Shown here in pieces: positions 35,102-45,168 of a stretch of 64,000 nt of DNA. The position numbers and the translations under genes are program-made. The stretch comes from Affinundibacterium seohonense. GTDB lineage: Bacteria > Pseudomonadota > Gammaproteobacteria > Burkholderiales > Burkholderiaceae_D. Within the stretch, counting starts at the first letter, position 1. Every line of letters begins with the position of its first letter. The stretch spans positions 1 to 64,000 of the forward strand of contig NZ_JACOFW010000001.1 in NCBI RefSeq assembly GCF_014284305.1. Direction: 5' to 3'. Under the pieces are notes generated by a model that worked only from the letters and a program-made list of their open reading frames with translations, was not told the origin of the DNA and searched no databases.

Positions 35102-36367
35102 ATGTCAGATAAAAAAAGCACCTCCGCGGAAAAGTTACTTTATTGTTCGTTTTGCGGTAAGAGTCAACATGAAGTAAAGAAGCTGATTGCGGGTCCATCG
35201 GTCTTTATTTGTGATGAATGTATCGACTTATGTAACGATATTATTCGTGATGAAATGAGTGCATTGGAGCCAGTCGCCTCATCAAAATCCGACCTGCCAA
35301 CGCCAGTTGAGATTACAGAATTGCTTGATCAGTATGTGATCGGCCAAGAAAAGGCCAAACGTATTTTGGCCGTTGCTGTTTATAACCATTACAAGCGTCT
35401 CAAGCATCTTGGTAAAAAAGATGAAGTGGAGCTCGCTAAAAGTAATATTTTGCTGGTAGGTCCGACAGGTTCGGGGAAGACTTTGCTGGCGCAGACCCTT
35501 GCACGGATGTTAAATGTCCCGTTCGTGATAGCAGATGCGACAACGTTGACCGAAGCTGGATATGTTGGTGAAGACGTAGAAAATATCATTCAAAAGTTGC
35601 TGCAAAACTGTAATTATGAAGTTGAGCGTGCCCAAAAGGGTATTGTGTATATCGATGAAATAGATAAGATTTCACGCAAAGCTGAGAATCCTTCTATTAC
35701 TCGCGATGTGTCAGGTGAGGGTGTGCAGCAAGCATTGTTGAAGTTGATCGAAGGCACGATGGCGTCGGTGCCACCACAAGGTGGTCGCAAGCACCCAAAT
35801 CAAGATTTTATTCAAATCGATACCACCAATATCATGTTTATTTGTGGTGGTGCATTCGATGGATTGGCTAAGATTATTTCTGATCGGTCTGAAAAAGGCG
35901 GCATAGGATTTGGCGCTAGTGTAAAGAGTGAGAGCCAAAAGAGCGCGAGTGAAGTGATCTTGGATGCGGAGCCGCAGGACTTAATTAAGTTCGGCATTAT
36001 CCCCGAATTGGTAGGTCGTTTGCCAGTGATTGCGACCTTGATGGAGTTGGATGAAACTGCATTAATCCAAATTTTAGTTGAACCGAAAAATGCTCTAATC
36101 AAGCAATATGCAAAATTGCTTGAGATGGAAGGCTGTGAGCTGGAAATTCGTCCTTCTGCTTTGCAGGCGATTGCGAAGAAGGCGATTGCACGTAAAACTG
36201 GTGCGCGTGGATTACGTTCCATTCTTGAACATGCTTTGTTGGACATTATGTTTGAGCTGCCTAGCGAAAAGAATGTTTCTAAGGTAGTGATTGACGAGAA
36301 CACGATTAACAACGGCGGTAAGCCATTGTTGATTTATAACGAGCAACCTAAGGTTGCTGGTGCGTAA
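35102..36367 (+). CDS. clpX: ATP-dependent Clp protease ATP-binding subunit
   Basis: Hexameric AAA+ unfoldase that feeds ClpP; 421 residues. The N-terminal zinc-binding domain has CSFCGK and CDECIDLC. Walker A is [12 protein letters not shown] (about 118-129) and Walker B is [10 protein letters not shown]. The IGF loop that docks on ClpP is present as [18 protein letters not shown] sequence (GGIGFGASV region). Start ATG at 35102 is family-like; the ribosome site is weak. A terminator follows. Confidence 0.96.
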   Translation: MSDKKSTSAEKLLYCSFCGKSQHEVKKLIAGPSVFICDECIDLCNDIIRDEMSALEPVASSKSDLPTPVEITELLDQYVIGQEKAKRILAVAVYNHYKRLKHLGKKDEVELAKSNILLVGPTGSGKTLLAQTLARMLNVPFVIADATTLTEAGYVGEDVENIIQKLLQNCNYEVERAQKGIVYIDEIDKISRKAENPSITRDVSGEGVQQALLKLIEGTMASVPPQGGRKHPNQDFIQIDTTNIMFICGGAFDGLAKIISDRSEKGGIGFGASVKSESQKSASEVILDAEPQDLIKFGIIPELVGRLPVIATLMELDETALIQILVEPKNALIKQYAKLLEMEGCELEIRPSALQAIAKKAIARKTGARGLRSILEHALLDIMFELPSEKNVSKVVIDENTINNGGKPLLIYNEQPKVAGA

Positions 36368-36484
36368 GTCGTTTTGCTGCAAATTTGATTAAAGTTTGTC
36401 GGAATTATGGGGTTTTCCCTGTGATTCCTGAAAATAAGCAGTACAATTTACTGAAACAATAGAAATATCTGGCTTCAATCGAAA

Positions 36485-36519
36485 AGCTACCCAGGGAATT
36501 TCTCTGAGTGGCTTTTTTT
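36485..36519 (+). terminator. intrinsic terminator after clpX
   Basis: AGCTACCCAGGGA and TCTCTGAGTGGCT form a hairpin with some G-T pairs, followed by seven T. It lies 118 bases after the clpX stop and about 80 before lon. Confidence 0.75.
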
Positions 36520-36541
36520 ATTGTTTTTTTGGGATAACGGG

Positions 36542-36567
36542 CTTGAGTTTTAGCCTAGTGCGCCAAT
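36542..36567 (+). promoter_or_regulatory. possible heat-shock (sigma-32) promoter of lon
   Basis: CTTGAGT (36542-36548) and CGCCAAT (36561-36567) are loosely like the sigma-32 boxes CTTGAAA and CCCCAT with a 12-base spacer. Position after the clpX terminator and 34 bases before the lon start is right. The -10-like box is imperfect. Confidence 0.3.
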
Positions 36568-36600
36568 CTAGTTAATGAAAGTTTTTTTTAAAGGTGCGCC

Positions 36601-39009
36601 ATGACAACTTCCACAATTACTGAACGTACAGAATTACCATTATTGCCATTGCGCGATGTCGTGGTATTCCCCCACATGGTGATCCCATTATTTGTTGGTC
36701 GTCCTAAATCAATCAAGGCTTTAGAAGCTGCGATGGAGCAGGGCAAGAGCATTATGCTGGCAGCGCAAAAAGCGGCTGCAAAAGACGAACCGTCTGCTGA
36801 TGATATCTATGAAATTGGCTGTATTGCCAATATTTTGCAGATGTTGAAACTACCGGATGGTACTGTCAAAGTGTTGGTCGAAGGCGCGCAGCGTGCTCGC
36901 ATACACAAAATTACCGACTCTGATTCCCATTTCATTGCAGATTTGACGCCGATCACAGCGGAAGATGGCGATGATTCTGAAGTTGAAGCGATGCGTCGAG
37001 CGATCGTGCAGCAATTTGATCAATATGTAAAACTGAATAAGAAAATTCCGCCAGAAATTTTGGCATCGTTATCAGGGATTGACGATGCAGGACGTTTGGC
37101 CGACACGATTGCAGCCCATTTGCCATTAAAGTTGGAACAAAAGCAGGTCATTCTTGAGATCTTTAGTGTGGCTAAGCGTCTTGAACATTTGCTTGGGCAA
37201 CTTGAAGGCGAGTTGGATATTCTTCAAGTTGAGAAACGCATTCGTGGACGTGTGAAACGCCAGATGGAAAAATCTCAGCGCGAATACTATTTGAATGAGC
37301 AAGTCAAAGCGATCCAGAAAGAGCTCGGTGAGGGTGAAGAGGGCGCAGATATTGATGAGCTCGAAAAGAAAATCACTGCAGCGAAGATGCCGAAAGAGGC
37401 GCGTGATAAAGCGATGAATGAGTTGAAAAAACTCAAGATGATGTCGCCGATGTCAGCTGAAGCAACCGTCGTACGTAATTATATCGATACGATCGTCAAT
37501 TTACCTTGGAAGAAAAAATCCAAAGTGAATAATGATCTGAGTAATGCGGAAAAGGTGTTGAGTGACGATCACTATGGCCTAGATAAGGTCAAAGAACGCA
37601 TTTTGGAATATCTCGCTGTGCAACAGCGCGTTGATAAATTGAAAGCGCCGATCTTGTGCTTGGTTGGACCTCCGGGTGTAGGTAAGACCTCATTAGGTCA
37701 ATCCATAGCGCGTGCAACGAATCGTAAATTTGTTCGTATGGCTTTGGGTGGTGTGCGTGATGAAGCGGAGATCCGTGGTCATCGTCGTACTTACATTGGT
37801 TCGATGCCGGGTAAGATTTTGCAGAGCTTGTCCAAGGCCGGCGTTCGCAATCCATTATTTTTGTTGGATGAAGTCGATAAAATGGGGGCGGATTTCCGTG
37901 GCGACCCATCTTCCGCGTTGTTGGAAGTTTTGGATCCAGAACAAAATCATACTTTCTCAGATCATTACATTGAAGTGGATTTTGATCTGTCCGATGTGAT
38001 GTTTGTGGCGACTTCGAACTCTTACAATATTCCAGCGCCTTTGTTGGATAGGATGGAAGTGATTCGTCTGTCTGGCTATACAGAGGATGAAAAGGCCAGT
38101 ATCGCTTTGCGTTATTTATTGCCGAAACAGGTTAAAAACAATGGCTTGAAAGAAGAAGAAATTACGGTTTCTGAATCTGCGATTCGCGACATCATTCGTT
38201 ATTACACGCGCGAAGCTGGGGTGCGTTCACTGGAACGTGAAATTTCTAAGATTTGCCGCAAAGTGGTCAAGATGTTGTTGTTGAAGAAGAGTGAAAAGAA
38301 AGCCACGATTTCTTCGAAAAATCTGGATAAATTCTTGGGTGTACGTCGTTATGATTTTGGTGTGGCAACCAAAGAAAACCAAGTTGGGCAAGTTGTGGGA
38401 TTGGCGTGGACGGAGGTCGGTGGAGATTTGTTGACTATCGAAGCCGTTTCTATGCCAGGTAAGGGCGCGACAATTCGCACAGGTACGCTTGGTGATGTCA
38501 TGAAGGAATCGATCGAAGCGGCGCGTACCGTTGTTCGTAGCCGCGCTGCTCGTTTAGGTATCAAGGCAGATGTGTTTGAGAAGACGGATGTGCATATTCA
38601 TGTACCCGAAGGCGCGACACCGAAAGATGGCCCATCTGCAGGTATTGCGATGACGACAGCGATGGTCTCGATATTTACGGGGATTCCAGTCCGCGCTGAT
38701 GTCGCAATGACCGGTGAAATCACTTTGCGTGGTGAGGTGTTGCCGATTGGTGGCTTGAAGGAGAAGCTGTTGGCAGCGCATCGTGGTGGAATTAAGACGG
38801 TGTTAATCCCAGAGGAAAATGCAAAAGATTTGACGGAAATTCCAGATAATGTCAAAAACAAGCTGGAAATTATTCCAGTTCGCTGGATTGATAAAGTCTT
38901 AGAAATCGCGCTAGAACGTCAACCTGTTCCATTGACTGAAGAGGAGATGGCAGTGCCAGCGGTTGCAAAAACAGAGGCAACTCCAGACACTTCAGCGATT
39001 AAGCATTAA
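36601..39009 (+). CDS. lon: ATP-dependent protease Lon
   Basis: Homohexameric AAA+ serine protease of 802 residues. The N-terminal LON substrate domain starts [23 protein letters not shown]. The AAA+ module has Walker [10 protein letters not shown] (about residue 355) and Walker [13 protein letters not shown]. The protease domain has the catalytic serine in PKDGPSAG and lysine in [14 protein letters not shown]. Start ATG follows AAAGGTG. Lon and the Clp genes form a proteostasis cluster; a terminator follows. Confidence 0.97.
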   Translation: MTTSTITERTELPLLPLRDVVVFPHMVIPLFVGRPKSIKALEAAMEQGKSIMLAAQKAAAKDEPSADDIYEIGCIANILQMLKLPDGTVKVLVEGAQRARIHKITDSDSHFIADLTPITAEDGDDSEVEAMRRAIVQQFDQYVKLNKKIPPEILASLSGIDDAGRLADTIAAHLPLKLEQKQVILEIFSVAKRLEHLLGQLEGELDILQVEKRIRGRVKRQMEKSQREYYLNEQVKAIQKELGEGEEGADIDELEKKITAAKMPKEARDKAMNELKKLKMMSPMSAEATVVRNYIDTIVNLPWKKKSKVNNDLSNAEKVLSDDHYGLDKVKERILEYLAVQQRVDKLKAPILCLVGPPGVGKTSLGQSIARATNRKFVRMALGGVRDEAEIRGHRRTYIGSMPGKILQSLSKAGVRNPLFLLDEVDKMGADFRGDPSSALLEVLDPEQNHTFSDHYIEVDFDLSDVMFVATSNSYNIPAPLLDRMEVIRLSGYTEDEKASIALRYLLPKQVKNNGLKEEEITVSESAIRDIIRYYTREAGVRSLEREISKICRKVVKMLLLKKSEKKATISSKNLDKFLGVRRYDFGVATKENQVGQVVGLAWTEVGGDLLTIEAVSMPGKGATIRTGTLGDVMKESIEAARTVVRSRAARLGIKADVFEKTDVHIHVPEGATPKDGPSAGIAMTTAMVSIFTGIPVRADVAMTGEITLRGEVLPIGGLKEKLLAAHRGGIKTVLIPEENAKDLTEIPDNVKNKLEIIPVRWIDKVLEIALERQPVPLTEEEMAVPAVAKTEATPDTSAIKH

Positions 39010-39036
39010 GCGTTATTTAAAAAAGTCGCTATTGAT

Positions 39037-39071
39037 AAAAAATGCCTGATGTCTTCATCGGGCATTTTTTT
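39037..39071 (+). terminator. intrinsic terminator after lon
   Basis: AAAAAATGCC-TGATG pairs with CATCG-GGCATTTTTTT around a TCTT loop. It lies between lon and the convergent lexA gene. Confidence 0.85.
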
Positions 39072-39172
39072 GTAATCATTGAATTATCAATGCTGGTCAC
39101 ACAATTCTTATATTGATGATTAGTGGTGGTCACTCTGATTTTTGTCTGAGGTACTGATTTGTCTTTACCTGA

Positions 39173-39826
39173 TCACCAGCTACGCATTAACCCAACCGCT
39201 AATCCTTCTAATGCAAAATCGGGCTCATTTTCGTTGATTATAATTGGTGGAAAGTCGGGGTTTTCTGCCTGTAATTCAACACCGTCTGGCGTTTTTACAT
39301 AGCGTTTGACAGTCACATCATCTCCAATGCGTGCAACAACTATTTGTCCGTTTCGGGCACTATCGGTTTTTTTGACGGCTAGCAAGTCTCCATCCATGAT
39401 GCCAATGTCGCGCATTGATAGGCCCCGCACTCTAAGTAGGAAATCAGGTTTTGCTGAAAAAAGGGCGGGGTCGACCTGGTAGCTTGCTTCGACATGCTCA
39501 GTTGCTAATATTGGTGATCCAGCAGCGACGCGCCCAATTAGCGGTAAGCTTAATTGTAACGAGGGCGTATTTTGTTGCATCATCGGGGTACTTCGACCCA
39601 AATTCGATAACTCTGATTCTAGAAGTCTGATGCCGCGTGAGGTGCCTGCGGCTATTTCAATGACCCCTTTGCGTGCTAAGGCCTGAAGATGTTCCTCTGC
39701 TGCATTAGTGGAACGGAACCCTAATTCGTTTGCTATCTCAGCTCGGGTTGGAGGGAATCCCGTATTTTGAATTGCATCTTTTATGAGGTTGAGGATTTGT
39801 TCTTGGCGAGCTGTGAGCTTTAACAT
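39173..39826 (-). CDS. lexA: SOS repressor LexA
   Basis: Repressor of DNA-damage genes that self-cleaves when RecA is activated; 217 residues. The N-terminal winged helix-turn-helix is [19 protein letters not shown]... with [14 protein letters not shown]. The cleavage pair is A102-G103 in GRVAAGSP, and the catalytic dyad is S137 (RGLSMRDIG) and K174 (VTVKRY). The frame extends 29 codons upstream across an SOS box region, so ATG 39826 (MLKLTARQ) is the true start. Two LexA boxes lie 38-70 bases before it: autoregulated. Confidence 0.96.
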   Translation of the reverse strand: MLKLTARQEQILNLIKDAIQNTGFPPTRAEIANELGFRSTNAAEEHLQALARKGVIEIAAGTSRGIRLLESELSNLGRSTPMMQQNTPSLQLSLPLIGRVAAGSPILATEHVEASYQVDPALFSAKPDFLLRVRGLSMRDIGIMDGDLLAVKKTDSARNGQIVVARIGDDVTVKRYVKTPDGVELQAENPDFPPIIINENEPDFALEGLAVGLMRSW

Positions 39827-39863
39827 AGTTATTCCGATTAATTCTTGATTAAGCTTTAATGTG

Positions 39864-39896
39864 CTGTATATATAACCAGACTGTATTTTTATACAG
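39864..39896 (-). promoter_or_regulatory. two LexA (SOS) boxes of lexA
   Basis: CTGTATATATAACCAG (39864-39879) and CTGTATTTTTATACAG (39881-39896) both fit CTG-N10-CAG exactly, the second being a near-perfect consensus dyad. They stand one base apart, directly upstream of lexA, and explain its autoregulation. They are centred about 17 bases apart, allowing two dimers on one face. Confidence 0.92.
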
Positions 39897-40025
39897 TAAA
39901 TGTTTGAATGCAAGTGATTTTGGGTTTAAATTTAATTTGTTTTGCAATTTGACTGCGTGCGGCGGATTTCTCGGGTGTGAAAATGTCAATATGACTTTCT
40001 CAAAAGAAGTAAATTGGCCATCTGC

Positions 40026-40054
40026 TTGATATTGAGCTGGAAGTGCGTTATCAT
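40026..40054 (+). promoter_or_regulatory. sigma-70 promoter of the rpsF operon
   Basis: TTGATA (40026-40031), a 17-base spacer and TATCAT (40049-40054): five of six consensus bases in each box. Transcription would begin near 40061, giving a leader of about 65 bases before rpsF. Confidence 0.65.
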
Positions 40055-40070
40055 CGTGGGCTGTCCTCTT

Positions 40071-40098
40071 CCTGCACTCGTCTTGACGCCGAGGCAGG
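40071..40098 (+). promoter_or_regulatory. candidate S6:S18-binding leader of rpsF
   Basis: CCTGC (40071-40075) pairs with GCAGG (40094-40098), enclosing a small inner hairpin CGTC-TT-GACG and an unpaired CCGA on its 3' side. A stem with a bulged CCG next to an inner hairpin, just before rpsF, is the known S6:S18 autoregulatory leader design. A covariance search is needed to confirm it. Confidence 0.5.
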
Positions 40099-40125
40099 CT
40101 TTATTTTTGTCCACAAGGAGAAATT

Positions 40126-40494
40126 ATGCGTCATTATGAAATCGTATTTATCGTACATCCCGATCAAAGCGAGCAAGTTCCTGCAATGATCGAACGCTAC
40201 AAGGCTAGCGTAACTACACGTGGCGGCCAAGTGCACCGCGTTGAAGATTGGGGCCGTCGTCAATTGGCTTACATGATTCAAAAATTGGCTAAAGCTCACT
40301 ATGTTTGCATGAACATTGAGTGCGACGCTGAAACTTTGCTTGAGTTGGAAACAGCATTCAAATTTAATGATGCCGTTTTACGTCACCTCACAGTAAAAAT
40401 GAAAAAAGCAGAAACAGCTCCTTCTCCAATGATGAAGTCTGTGCAGAAAGAAGATTCTGCTAAGGCACAACGTGTTGAAGCTCCAGCAGCTTAA
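40126..40494 (+). CDS. rpsF: 30S ribosomal protein S6
   Basis: Small-subunit protein that binds with S18 at the platform of the 30S; 122 residues. The start [25 protein letters not shown] and [14 protein letters not shown] are typical. A polar tail ([14 protein letters not shown]) extends the core, as in other proteobacteria. A strong site (AAGGAGAAATT) precedes the ATG. First gene of rpsF–priB–rpsR–rplI. Confidence 0.97.
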   Translation: MRHYEIVFIVHPDQSEQVPAMIERYKASVTTRGGQVHRVEDWGRRQLAYMIQKLAKAHYVCMNIECDAETLLELETAFKFNDAVLRHLTVKMKKAETAPSPMMKSVQKEDSAKAQRVEAPAA

Positions 40495-40547
40495 TAATTT
40501 TGACTAAGAGCGTGTAAGAAGCTGTAAAAACATAGTAAATCAAACTT

Positions 40548-40874
40548 GTGAATCAACTTATAGTCGTAGCCTCAGTTGTAGAGAAATCGGTGTTGCGTTA
40601 TACCCCTGCGGGAATACCCATTGCCACAGCAACTTTGATTCACGATTCTAAGCAAGAGCAAGCAGGCGGTCAGCGCCAAGTTGAATTTGAAGTGCCAGCA
40701 ATTGCTGCTGGCGAAATTTCAAAACGATTCTTGGAGATTGAATTGGGCGTCTCTATGATTTTTACAGGATTTTTAGCACGTAAGAACCGCAACAGCAAAA
40801 GTCTCGTTTTTCATGTGACTGAATTTCAGGAAGCTGAAGTTGAAGCGCGAAACGAAACAAATTTACTAGATTAG
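40548..40874 (+). CDS. priB: primosomal replication protein N (PriB)
   Basis: Single-stranded-DNA-binding OB-fold protein of the replication-restart primosome; 108 residues. It begins with a GTG at 40548 (MNQLIVVASVVEKSVLRYTPAGIP) and has HDSKQEQAGGQRQVEFEVPAIAAGEI, characteristic of betaproteobacterial PriB. The ribosome site before the GTG is poor, which may keep its level below that of the flanking ribosomal proteins. It lies between rpsF and rpsR as usual. Confidence 0.93.
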   Translation: MNQLIVVASVVEKSVLRYTPAGIPIATATLIHDSKQEQAGGQRQVEFEVPAIAAGEISKRFLEIELGVSMIFTGFLARKNRNSKSLVFHVTEFQEAEVEARNETNLLD

Positions 40875-40883
40875 GAGCCTAAA

Positions 40884-41168
40884 ATGGCATTCGGTAAAAA
40901 ATTTGATAAAAGCAAATTAAAACAAAAGCGTCAGCAACAAAATCCATTGTTTAAACGTAAAAAGTTCTGCCGCTTCTCAGCAGGCCACGTAGCTGCAGTT
41001 GACTACAAAGACATCGATACATTAAAAGATTTCATCCAAGAAAACGGCAAAATTATGCCTGCACGTTTGACTGGCACTAAAGCTTTGTATCAACGTCAAG
41101 TTGACACCGCAGTTAAGCGCGCACGCTATTTAGCGTTGTTGCCATACACTGATTTGCACACAGCGTAA
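40884..41168 (+). CDS. rpsR: 30S ribosomal protein S18
   Basis: Small-subunit protein of 94 residues, partner of S6. [23 protein letters not shown] and the core [28 protein letters not shown] are diagnostic. The basic N-terminus ([15 protein letters not shown]) is extended relative to E. coli (75 residues), as is common in Burkholderiales. Nine bases after priB, with AGGAG before the start. Confidence 0.97.
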   Translation: MAFGKKFDKSKLKQKRQQQNPLFKRKKFCRFSAGHVAAVDYKDIDTLKDFIQENGKIMPARLTGTKALYQRQVDTAVKRARYLALLPYTDLHTA

Positions 41169-41194
41169 TTGACGACCGTAATTAGGAGAAAAAC

Positions 41195-41647
41195 ATGCAA
41201 GTTATTTTGATGGATAAAGTCGTTAATCTCGGCAACCTGGGTGATGTAGTTCGTGTTAAAGATGGTTACGCTCGTAACTTCTTGATTCCACAACGTATTG
41301 CTCGTCGTGCGACAGCAGCTGCGATCGCTGAATTCGAAGCGAAACGTGCTGAATTGGAAAAAGCAGCAGCAGCTAAATTGGCTGAAGCACAAGCGCAAGG
41401 CGAAAAATTGAGCGGTTTGACAGTTCAAATTTCCCAAAAAGCGGGTGTTGATGGTCGTCTGTTTGGTTCTGTAACAAACTTCGATATCGCTGAAGCGTTG
41501 GCGAAACAAGGTTTCACAGTTGAAAAAGCGCAAGTGCGTTTGCCAGCTGGTCCTTTGAAGACGACTGGTGATCACTCTGTCTCAGTTGCATTGCACACTG
41601 ACGTTGTGGTTGACGTAATCGTTGCAGTATTGGGCGAGCACGCTTAA
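41195..41647 (+). CDS. rplI: 50S ribosomal protein L9
   Basis: Large-subunit protein that binds 23S rRNA at the base of the L1 stalk; 150 residues. [32 protein letters not shown] is the conserved N-domain; a long alanine/glutamate-rich helix (about 40-75) links to the C-domain. Last gene of its operon, followed by a terminator. Confidence 0.97.
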   Translation: MQVILMDKVVNLGNLGDVVRVKDGYARNFLIPQRIARRATAAAIAEFEAKRAELEKAAAAKLAEAQAQGEKLSGLTVQISQKAGVDGRLFGSVTNFDIAEALAKQGFTVEKAQVRLPAGPLKTTGDHSVSVALHTDVVVDVIVAVLGEHA

Positions 41648-41679
41648 ACTTACTTTAAGTTTTCGTTCTTTCGAGAGCA

Positions 41680-41708
41680 AAAAAAGCCGGGGTATCCCGG
41701 CTTTTTTT
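41680..41708 (+). terminator. intrinsic terminator after rplI
   Basis: AAAAAAGCCGGG pairs with CCCGGCTTTTTTT around a GTAT loop. It ends the rpsF operon, so dnaB needs a separate promoter. Confidence 0.88.
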
Positions 41709-41824
41709 ATGGGTAAAATGGATTTGTAAAAATGACTTGTGTAAGCGTTATCAGCTCTGAAAATTCGTCTCTTTGAATGTGGTGATTGCCATACTTCTTC
41801 TTTTTTTGCACTCGAATAAAAAGG

Positions 41825-41830
41825 TATAAT
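41825..41830 (+). promoter_or_regulatory. -10 element directly at the dnaB start
   Basis: A perfect TATAAT spans 41825-41830. Transcription would begin about 41836-41838, at or just before the ATG at 41838. The -35 region is only T-rich (41801-41807), so the promoter is not fully convincing. Confidence 0.45.
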
Positions 41831-41837
41831 GCGCACT

Positions 41838-43226
41838 ATGAAACATGCTCCTGATCCTCAGCTAGACTCCCTCCGCGTCCCTCCACATTCCATCGAAGCA
41901 GAACAATCGGTTCTGGGTGGTTTGCTGCTTGATAACGCCGCTTGGGATAGGATTGCTGACTTTATCGGTGAAGAGGATTTTTATCGCTTCGATCATCGTG
42001 TAATTTTTCAAGCCATTGTTAAGCTAATCAACTCCTCACGTCCAGCCGACGTAATTACGGTTTTTGACTATTTAAATGCTGCGGGTAAGGCGGACGATGT
42101 TGGTGGCCTGACGTATTTGAATGCCTTGGCACAAAATACTCCTTCGGCTGCAAACATTCGCCGATATGCTGAGATTGTGCGAGATCGTGGCGTGTTGCGC
42201 AAGCTGATTACCGCTGCGGATGAGATTGCCGGACAAGCCTTGAGTCCTCAAGGTAAAGAAGTAAAACAAATGCTAGACGAAGCAGAGGCAAAGATCTTTG
42301 CAATTGCTGAGGAAGGTTCACGTGGTGCTCAGGGATTTCAGGCAATTCAACCTTTGCTGACACAAGTTGTTGAACGAATCGATGAGTTGTATAACCGCGA
42401 TCACACCAGCGATATCACGGGTGTGCCGACTGGTTTTGTCGATTTAGATCGCATGACCTCAGGCTTGCAACCAGGTGATTTAATTATCGTCGCAGGGCGT
42501 CCATCGATGGGTAAAACCGCGTTCTCCATCAATATTGGCGAAAACGTCGCCATCGATAGTGGTTTGCCAGTCGCTGTTTTTTCGATGGAGATGGGCGGCG
42601 CGCAGTTGGCGATGCGTATGCTTGGCTCTGTGGGTAAACTAGATCAACATCGTTTGCGTACAGGACGACTAATTGATGAAGATTGGCCACGTTTAACTTA
42701 CGCCATTCAAAAAATGAATGAAGCGCAGTTTTATATTGATGAAACGCCAGCTTTGAGCTCAATTGAATTGCGTGCTCGCTCGCGTCGTCTGTCGCGTCAA
42801 TGTGGTAAGTTGGGTTTAATTATTATCGACTACTTGCAACTGATGTCAGGAAATTCGGGTGGCGAGAATCGTGCTACAGAAATTTCTGAAATTTCTCGTA
42901 GTATGAAGGGCTTGGCTAAAGAATTGGGATGTCCAGTAATCGCGTTATCCCAGTTAAACCGATCGCTAGAGCAACGGCCGAACAAGCGTCCAGTTATGTC
43001 TGATTTGCGGGAATCTGGTGCGATTGAGCAGGATGCTGACGTTATTTTGTTTATTTATCGCGATCAGGTTTATAACCCTGATTCTCCGGACAAAGGCACG
43101 GCCGAAATCATTATCGGTAAACAACGTAACGGGCCAATTGGTAGTGTTCGTTTAAGCTTCTTGGGTGAATATACGAAGTTTGATAATTATATTGGTTCAT
43201 TATCGATTTACAGTGACAATGAATAA
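41838..43226 (+). CDS. dnaB: replicative DNA helicase DnaB
   Basis: Hexameric 5'-3' helicase at the replication fork; 462 residues. The N-terminal domain starts VPPHSIEAEQSVLGGLLLDNAAWD; the RecA-like domain has Walker A GRPSMGKTAFS, MEMGG, IIIDYLQLM (Walker B) and the C-terminal RNGPIGSVRLSF. No intein. A frame-compatible ATG at 41829 overlaps the -10 box; 41838 (MKHAPDPQLDSL) matches family starts and is preferred. If that promoter is used the mRNA is nearly leaderless. Confidence 0.95.
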   Translation: MKHAPDPQLDSLRVPPHSIEAEQSVLGGLLLDNAAWDRIADFIGEEDFYRFDHRVIFQAIVKLINSSRPADVITVFDYLNAAGKADDVGGLTYLNALAQNTPSAANIRRYAEIVRDRGVLRKLITAADEIAGQALSPQGKEVKQMLDEAEAKIFAIAEEGSRGAQGFQAIQPLLTQVVERIDELYNRDHTSDITGVPTGFVDLDRMTSGLQPGDLIIVAGRPSMGKTAFSINIGENVAIDSGLPVAVFSMEMGGAQLAMRMLGSVGKLDQHRLRTGRLIDEDWPRLTYAIQKMNEAQFYIDETPALSSIELRARSRRLSRQCGKLGLIIIDYLQLMSGNSGGENRATEISEISRSMKGLAKELGCPVIALSQLNRSLEQRPNKRPVMSDLRESGAIEQDADVILFIYRDQVYNPDSPDKGTAEIIIGKQRNGPIGSVRLSFLGEYTKFDNYIGSLSIYSDNE

Positions 43227-43355
43227 TTCGGTCTCTCCGGCTATTTTTTTGTAGTTCTTTTTTTGCAGTAACCACTAAGTCAGATGATCTCCACAATCCG
43301 ATAGACGGCAAGTAGAGACTTATTATAAAAATTTTCTATTTTCAGGGAAATAAAA

Positions 43356-43982
43356 ATGTTTGGACGATTAATGCCCACCGAGGGTAAATTTTTTGATCTT
43401 TTCAATCAGCACGCAGAGTTATGCGTCAAAGGTTCGAAAGAGATGGTCGCATTGATGACCAATTTTGATGATTTGGAAATTCGTGTACATGCGATCGAAG
43501 GTATCGAAAAACAAGCTGACACGGTCACTTACGCAGCAATTGAATTGCTACATAAAACCTTCATTACGCCGATAGATCGTGACGATATCCATAAGCTCAT
43601 CACTAAGATGGATGACATTTTAGATTTGTTGGAAGATGCGGCGCAAACCATTTCCTTGTACGACATTCGTGAAATTACGCCAGAAGCGCAACGCTTGGCT
43701 GAGCTATGTTTAGCATGCGCTCTAAAGGTCAAAGATGCGGTTGCACTATTGCACAATATGGATAATTCCCGCCAAATTTTGACGATTTGCGAAGAGATTG
43801 ATCGTCTCGAGTCTGATGCGGATCACGTGATGCGTGCCGCGATGTCGAAGTTGTTCCGCGATGAACCAGACGTACGTAATCTGATTAAGCTGAAAGCGAT
43901 TTACGAAATTCTAGAGACTGTTACCGATCGTTGTGAAGATGTGGCGAACATTATTGAAGGCATTATTGTTGAAAACGCATAA
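43356..43982 (+). CDS. DUF47/PhoU-like protein, partner of the phosphate transporter
   Basis: A helical cytoplasmic protein of 208 residues, DUF47 (PhoU-like, TIGR00153) family. It starts MFGRLMPTEGKFFDLFNQHAELCVKGSKEM, and FITPIDRDDIHKLITKMDDILDLLEDAA is the hallmark. Such proteins sit before Pit-type transporters and are thought to regulate them. It is 72 bases upstream of pit in the same orientation. Confidence 0.92.
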   Translation: MFGRLMPTEGKFFDLFNQHAELCVKGSKEMVALMTNFDDLEIRVHAIEGIEKQADTVTYAAIELLHKTFITPIDRDDIHKLITKMDDILDLLEDAAQTISLYDIREITPEAQRLAELCLACALKVKDAVALLHNMDNSRQILTICEEIDRLESDADHVMRAAMSKLFRDEPDVRNLIKLKAIYEILETVTDRCEDVANIIEGIIVENA

Positions 43983-44054
43983 TCTGCCTGTCCTTTAATC
44001 TGTTTGTCCTTTGCATCGTCAGTTCTGCGATGCATGAAAAGAAAGTTCACATCT

Positions 44055-45065
44055 ATGGAAACTTTAACTCCGACTTTGACGGTCATCATTCTTTTGGTGA
44101 TCTTAGCTTTACTTTTTGATTTTATGAATGGGTTTCACGATGCGGCAAATGCCATTGCCACAGTCGTGTCTACCGGTGTATTAAAGCCAGGCCAAGCCGT
44201 GGCGATGGCTGCCATGTTTAATGTGTTGGCGTTCTTTGTATTTAGTTTGTCTGTAGCGAAAACGATAGGCAAGGGAACGATCGAGCCTTCAGTTATTGAT
44301 CATTACGTGATATTTGGCGCCTTAGTTGGTGCGTTATTCTGGAACTTGGTGACGTGGTATTTCGGTATTCCATCCTCATCTTCGCACGCACTAATTGGAG
44401 GATTAATTGGTGCTGCAGTCGCCAAAGGCGGGACGGATACCTTGATTGCAGGTGGACTGTATAAAATCATTTCATTTATCGTACTATCTCCATTGATCGG
44501 TTTTTTCCTAGGCTCACTTATGATGCTAATTGTGTCGTGGCTGTTTGTGAAGTCAACGCCGAGTAAAGTCGATAAATGGTTCCGACGTTTGCAGTTAGTT
44601 TCCGCCTCGGTGTTTAGTCTAGGACATGGCGGTAATGATGCACAAAAGACTATGGCGATTATCTGGATGTTGCTGATCGCGACTGGTTACTCCAAAGCAT
44701 CTGATGCAGCGCCGCCATTGTGGGTAGTCTATTCATGTTATGCAGCGATTGGATTTGGTACTTTGTTTGGTGGTTGGCGCATTGTGAAAACGATGGGGCA
44801 GAAAATCACTAAATTGAAACCTGTTGGTGGTTTTTGTGCGGAAACTGGTGGTGCTGCAACCTTGATTTTTGCAACGATTTTCGGGATACCTGTATCCACT
44901 ACGCACACAATCACGGGCGCCATTGTTGGTGTTGGTTCTGCTCAAAAAATGTCTGCTGTTCGTTGGGGCGTTGCGGGTAACATCGTTTGGGCTTGGATTT
45001 TGACGATTCCGGCATCAGCCTTTGTCGCCGCGATCGCATGGTGGGTTGGAACAAAGATACTGTAA
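44055..45065 (+). CDS. pit: low-affinity inorganic phosphate transporter
   Basis: PiT-family polytopic membrane transporter of 336 residues for metal–phosphate. The duplicated family signature is visible: FDFMNGFHDAANAIATVV in the first half and LGHGGNDAQKTMAI in the second, each with the GxxDxxNA/GGNDxQK phosphate motif. The frame begins upstream at 44004, but METLTPTLTVIIL (ATG 44055, preceded by AGAAAG) gives a normal N-terminus. Follows its DUF47 partner; a strong terminator ends the pair. Confidence 0.93.
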   Translation: METLTPTLTVIILLVILALLFDFMNGFHDAANAIATVVSTGVLKPGQAVAMAAMFNVLAFFVFSLSVAKTIGKGTIEPSVIDHYVIFGALVGALFWNLVTWYFGIPSSSSHALIGGLIGAAVAKGGTDTLIAGGLYKIISFIVLSPLIGFFLGSLMMLIVSWLFVKSTPSKVDKWFRRLQLVSASVFSLGHGGNDAQKTMAIIWMLLIATGYSKASDAAPPLWVVYSCYAAIGFGTLFGGWRIVKTMGQKITKLKPVGGFCAETGGAATLIFATIFGIPVSTTHTITGAIVGVGSAQKMSAVRWGVAGNIVWAWILTIPASAFVAAIAWWVGTKIL

Positions 45066-45085
45066 TTCTTGACCTGTTCTGTATG

Positions 45086-45118
45086 AAAAAAATCCCAGAC
45101 CAGTCTGGGATTTTTTTT
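45086..45118 (+). terminator. intrinsic terminator after pit
   Basis: AAAAAAATCCCAGA pairs with TCTGGGATTTTTTTT around a short loop. It stands between pit and the convergent LytTR regulator gene and could serve both. Confidence 0.88.
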
Positions 45119-45168
45119 GCTATTGTGAAAAGAGGGTTGTGCCCATCTATGCGAGTAATCTGACCAAA

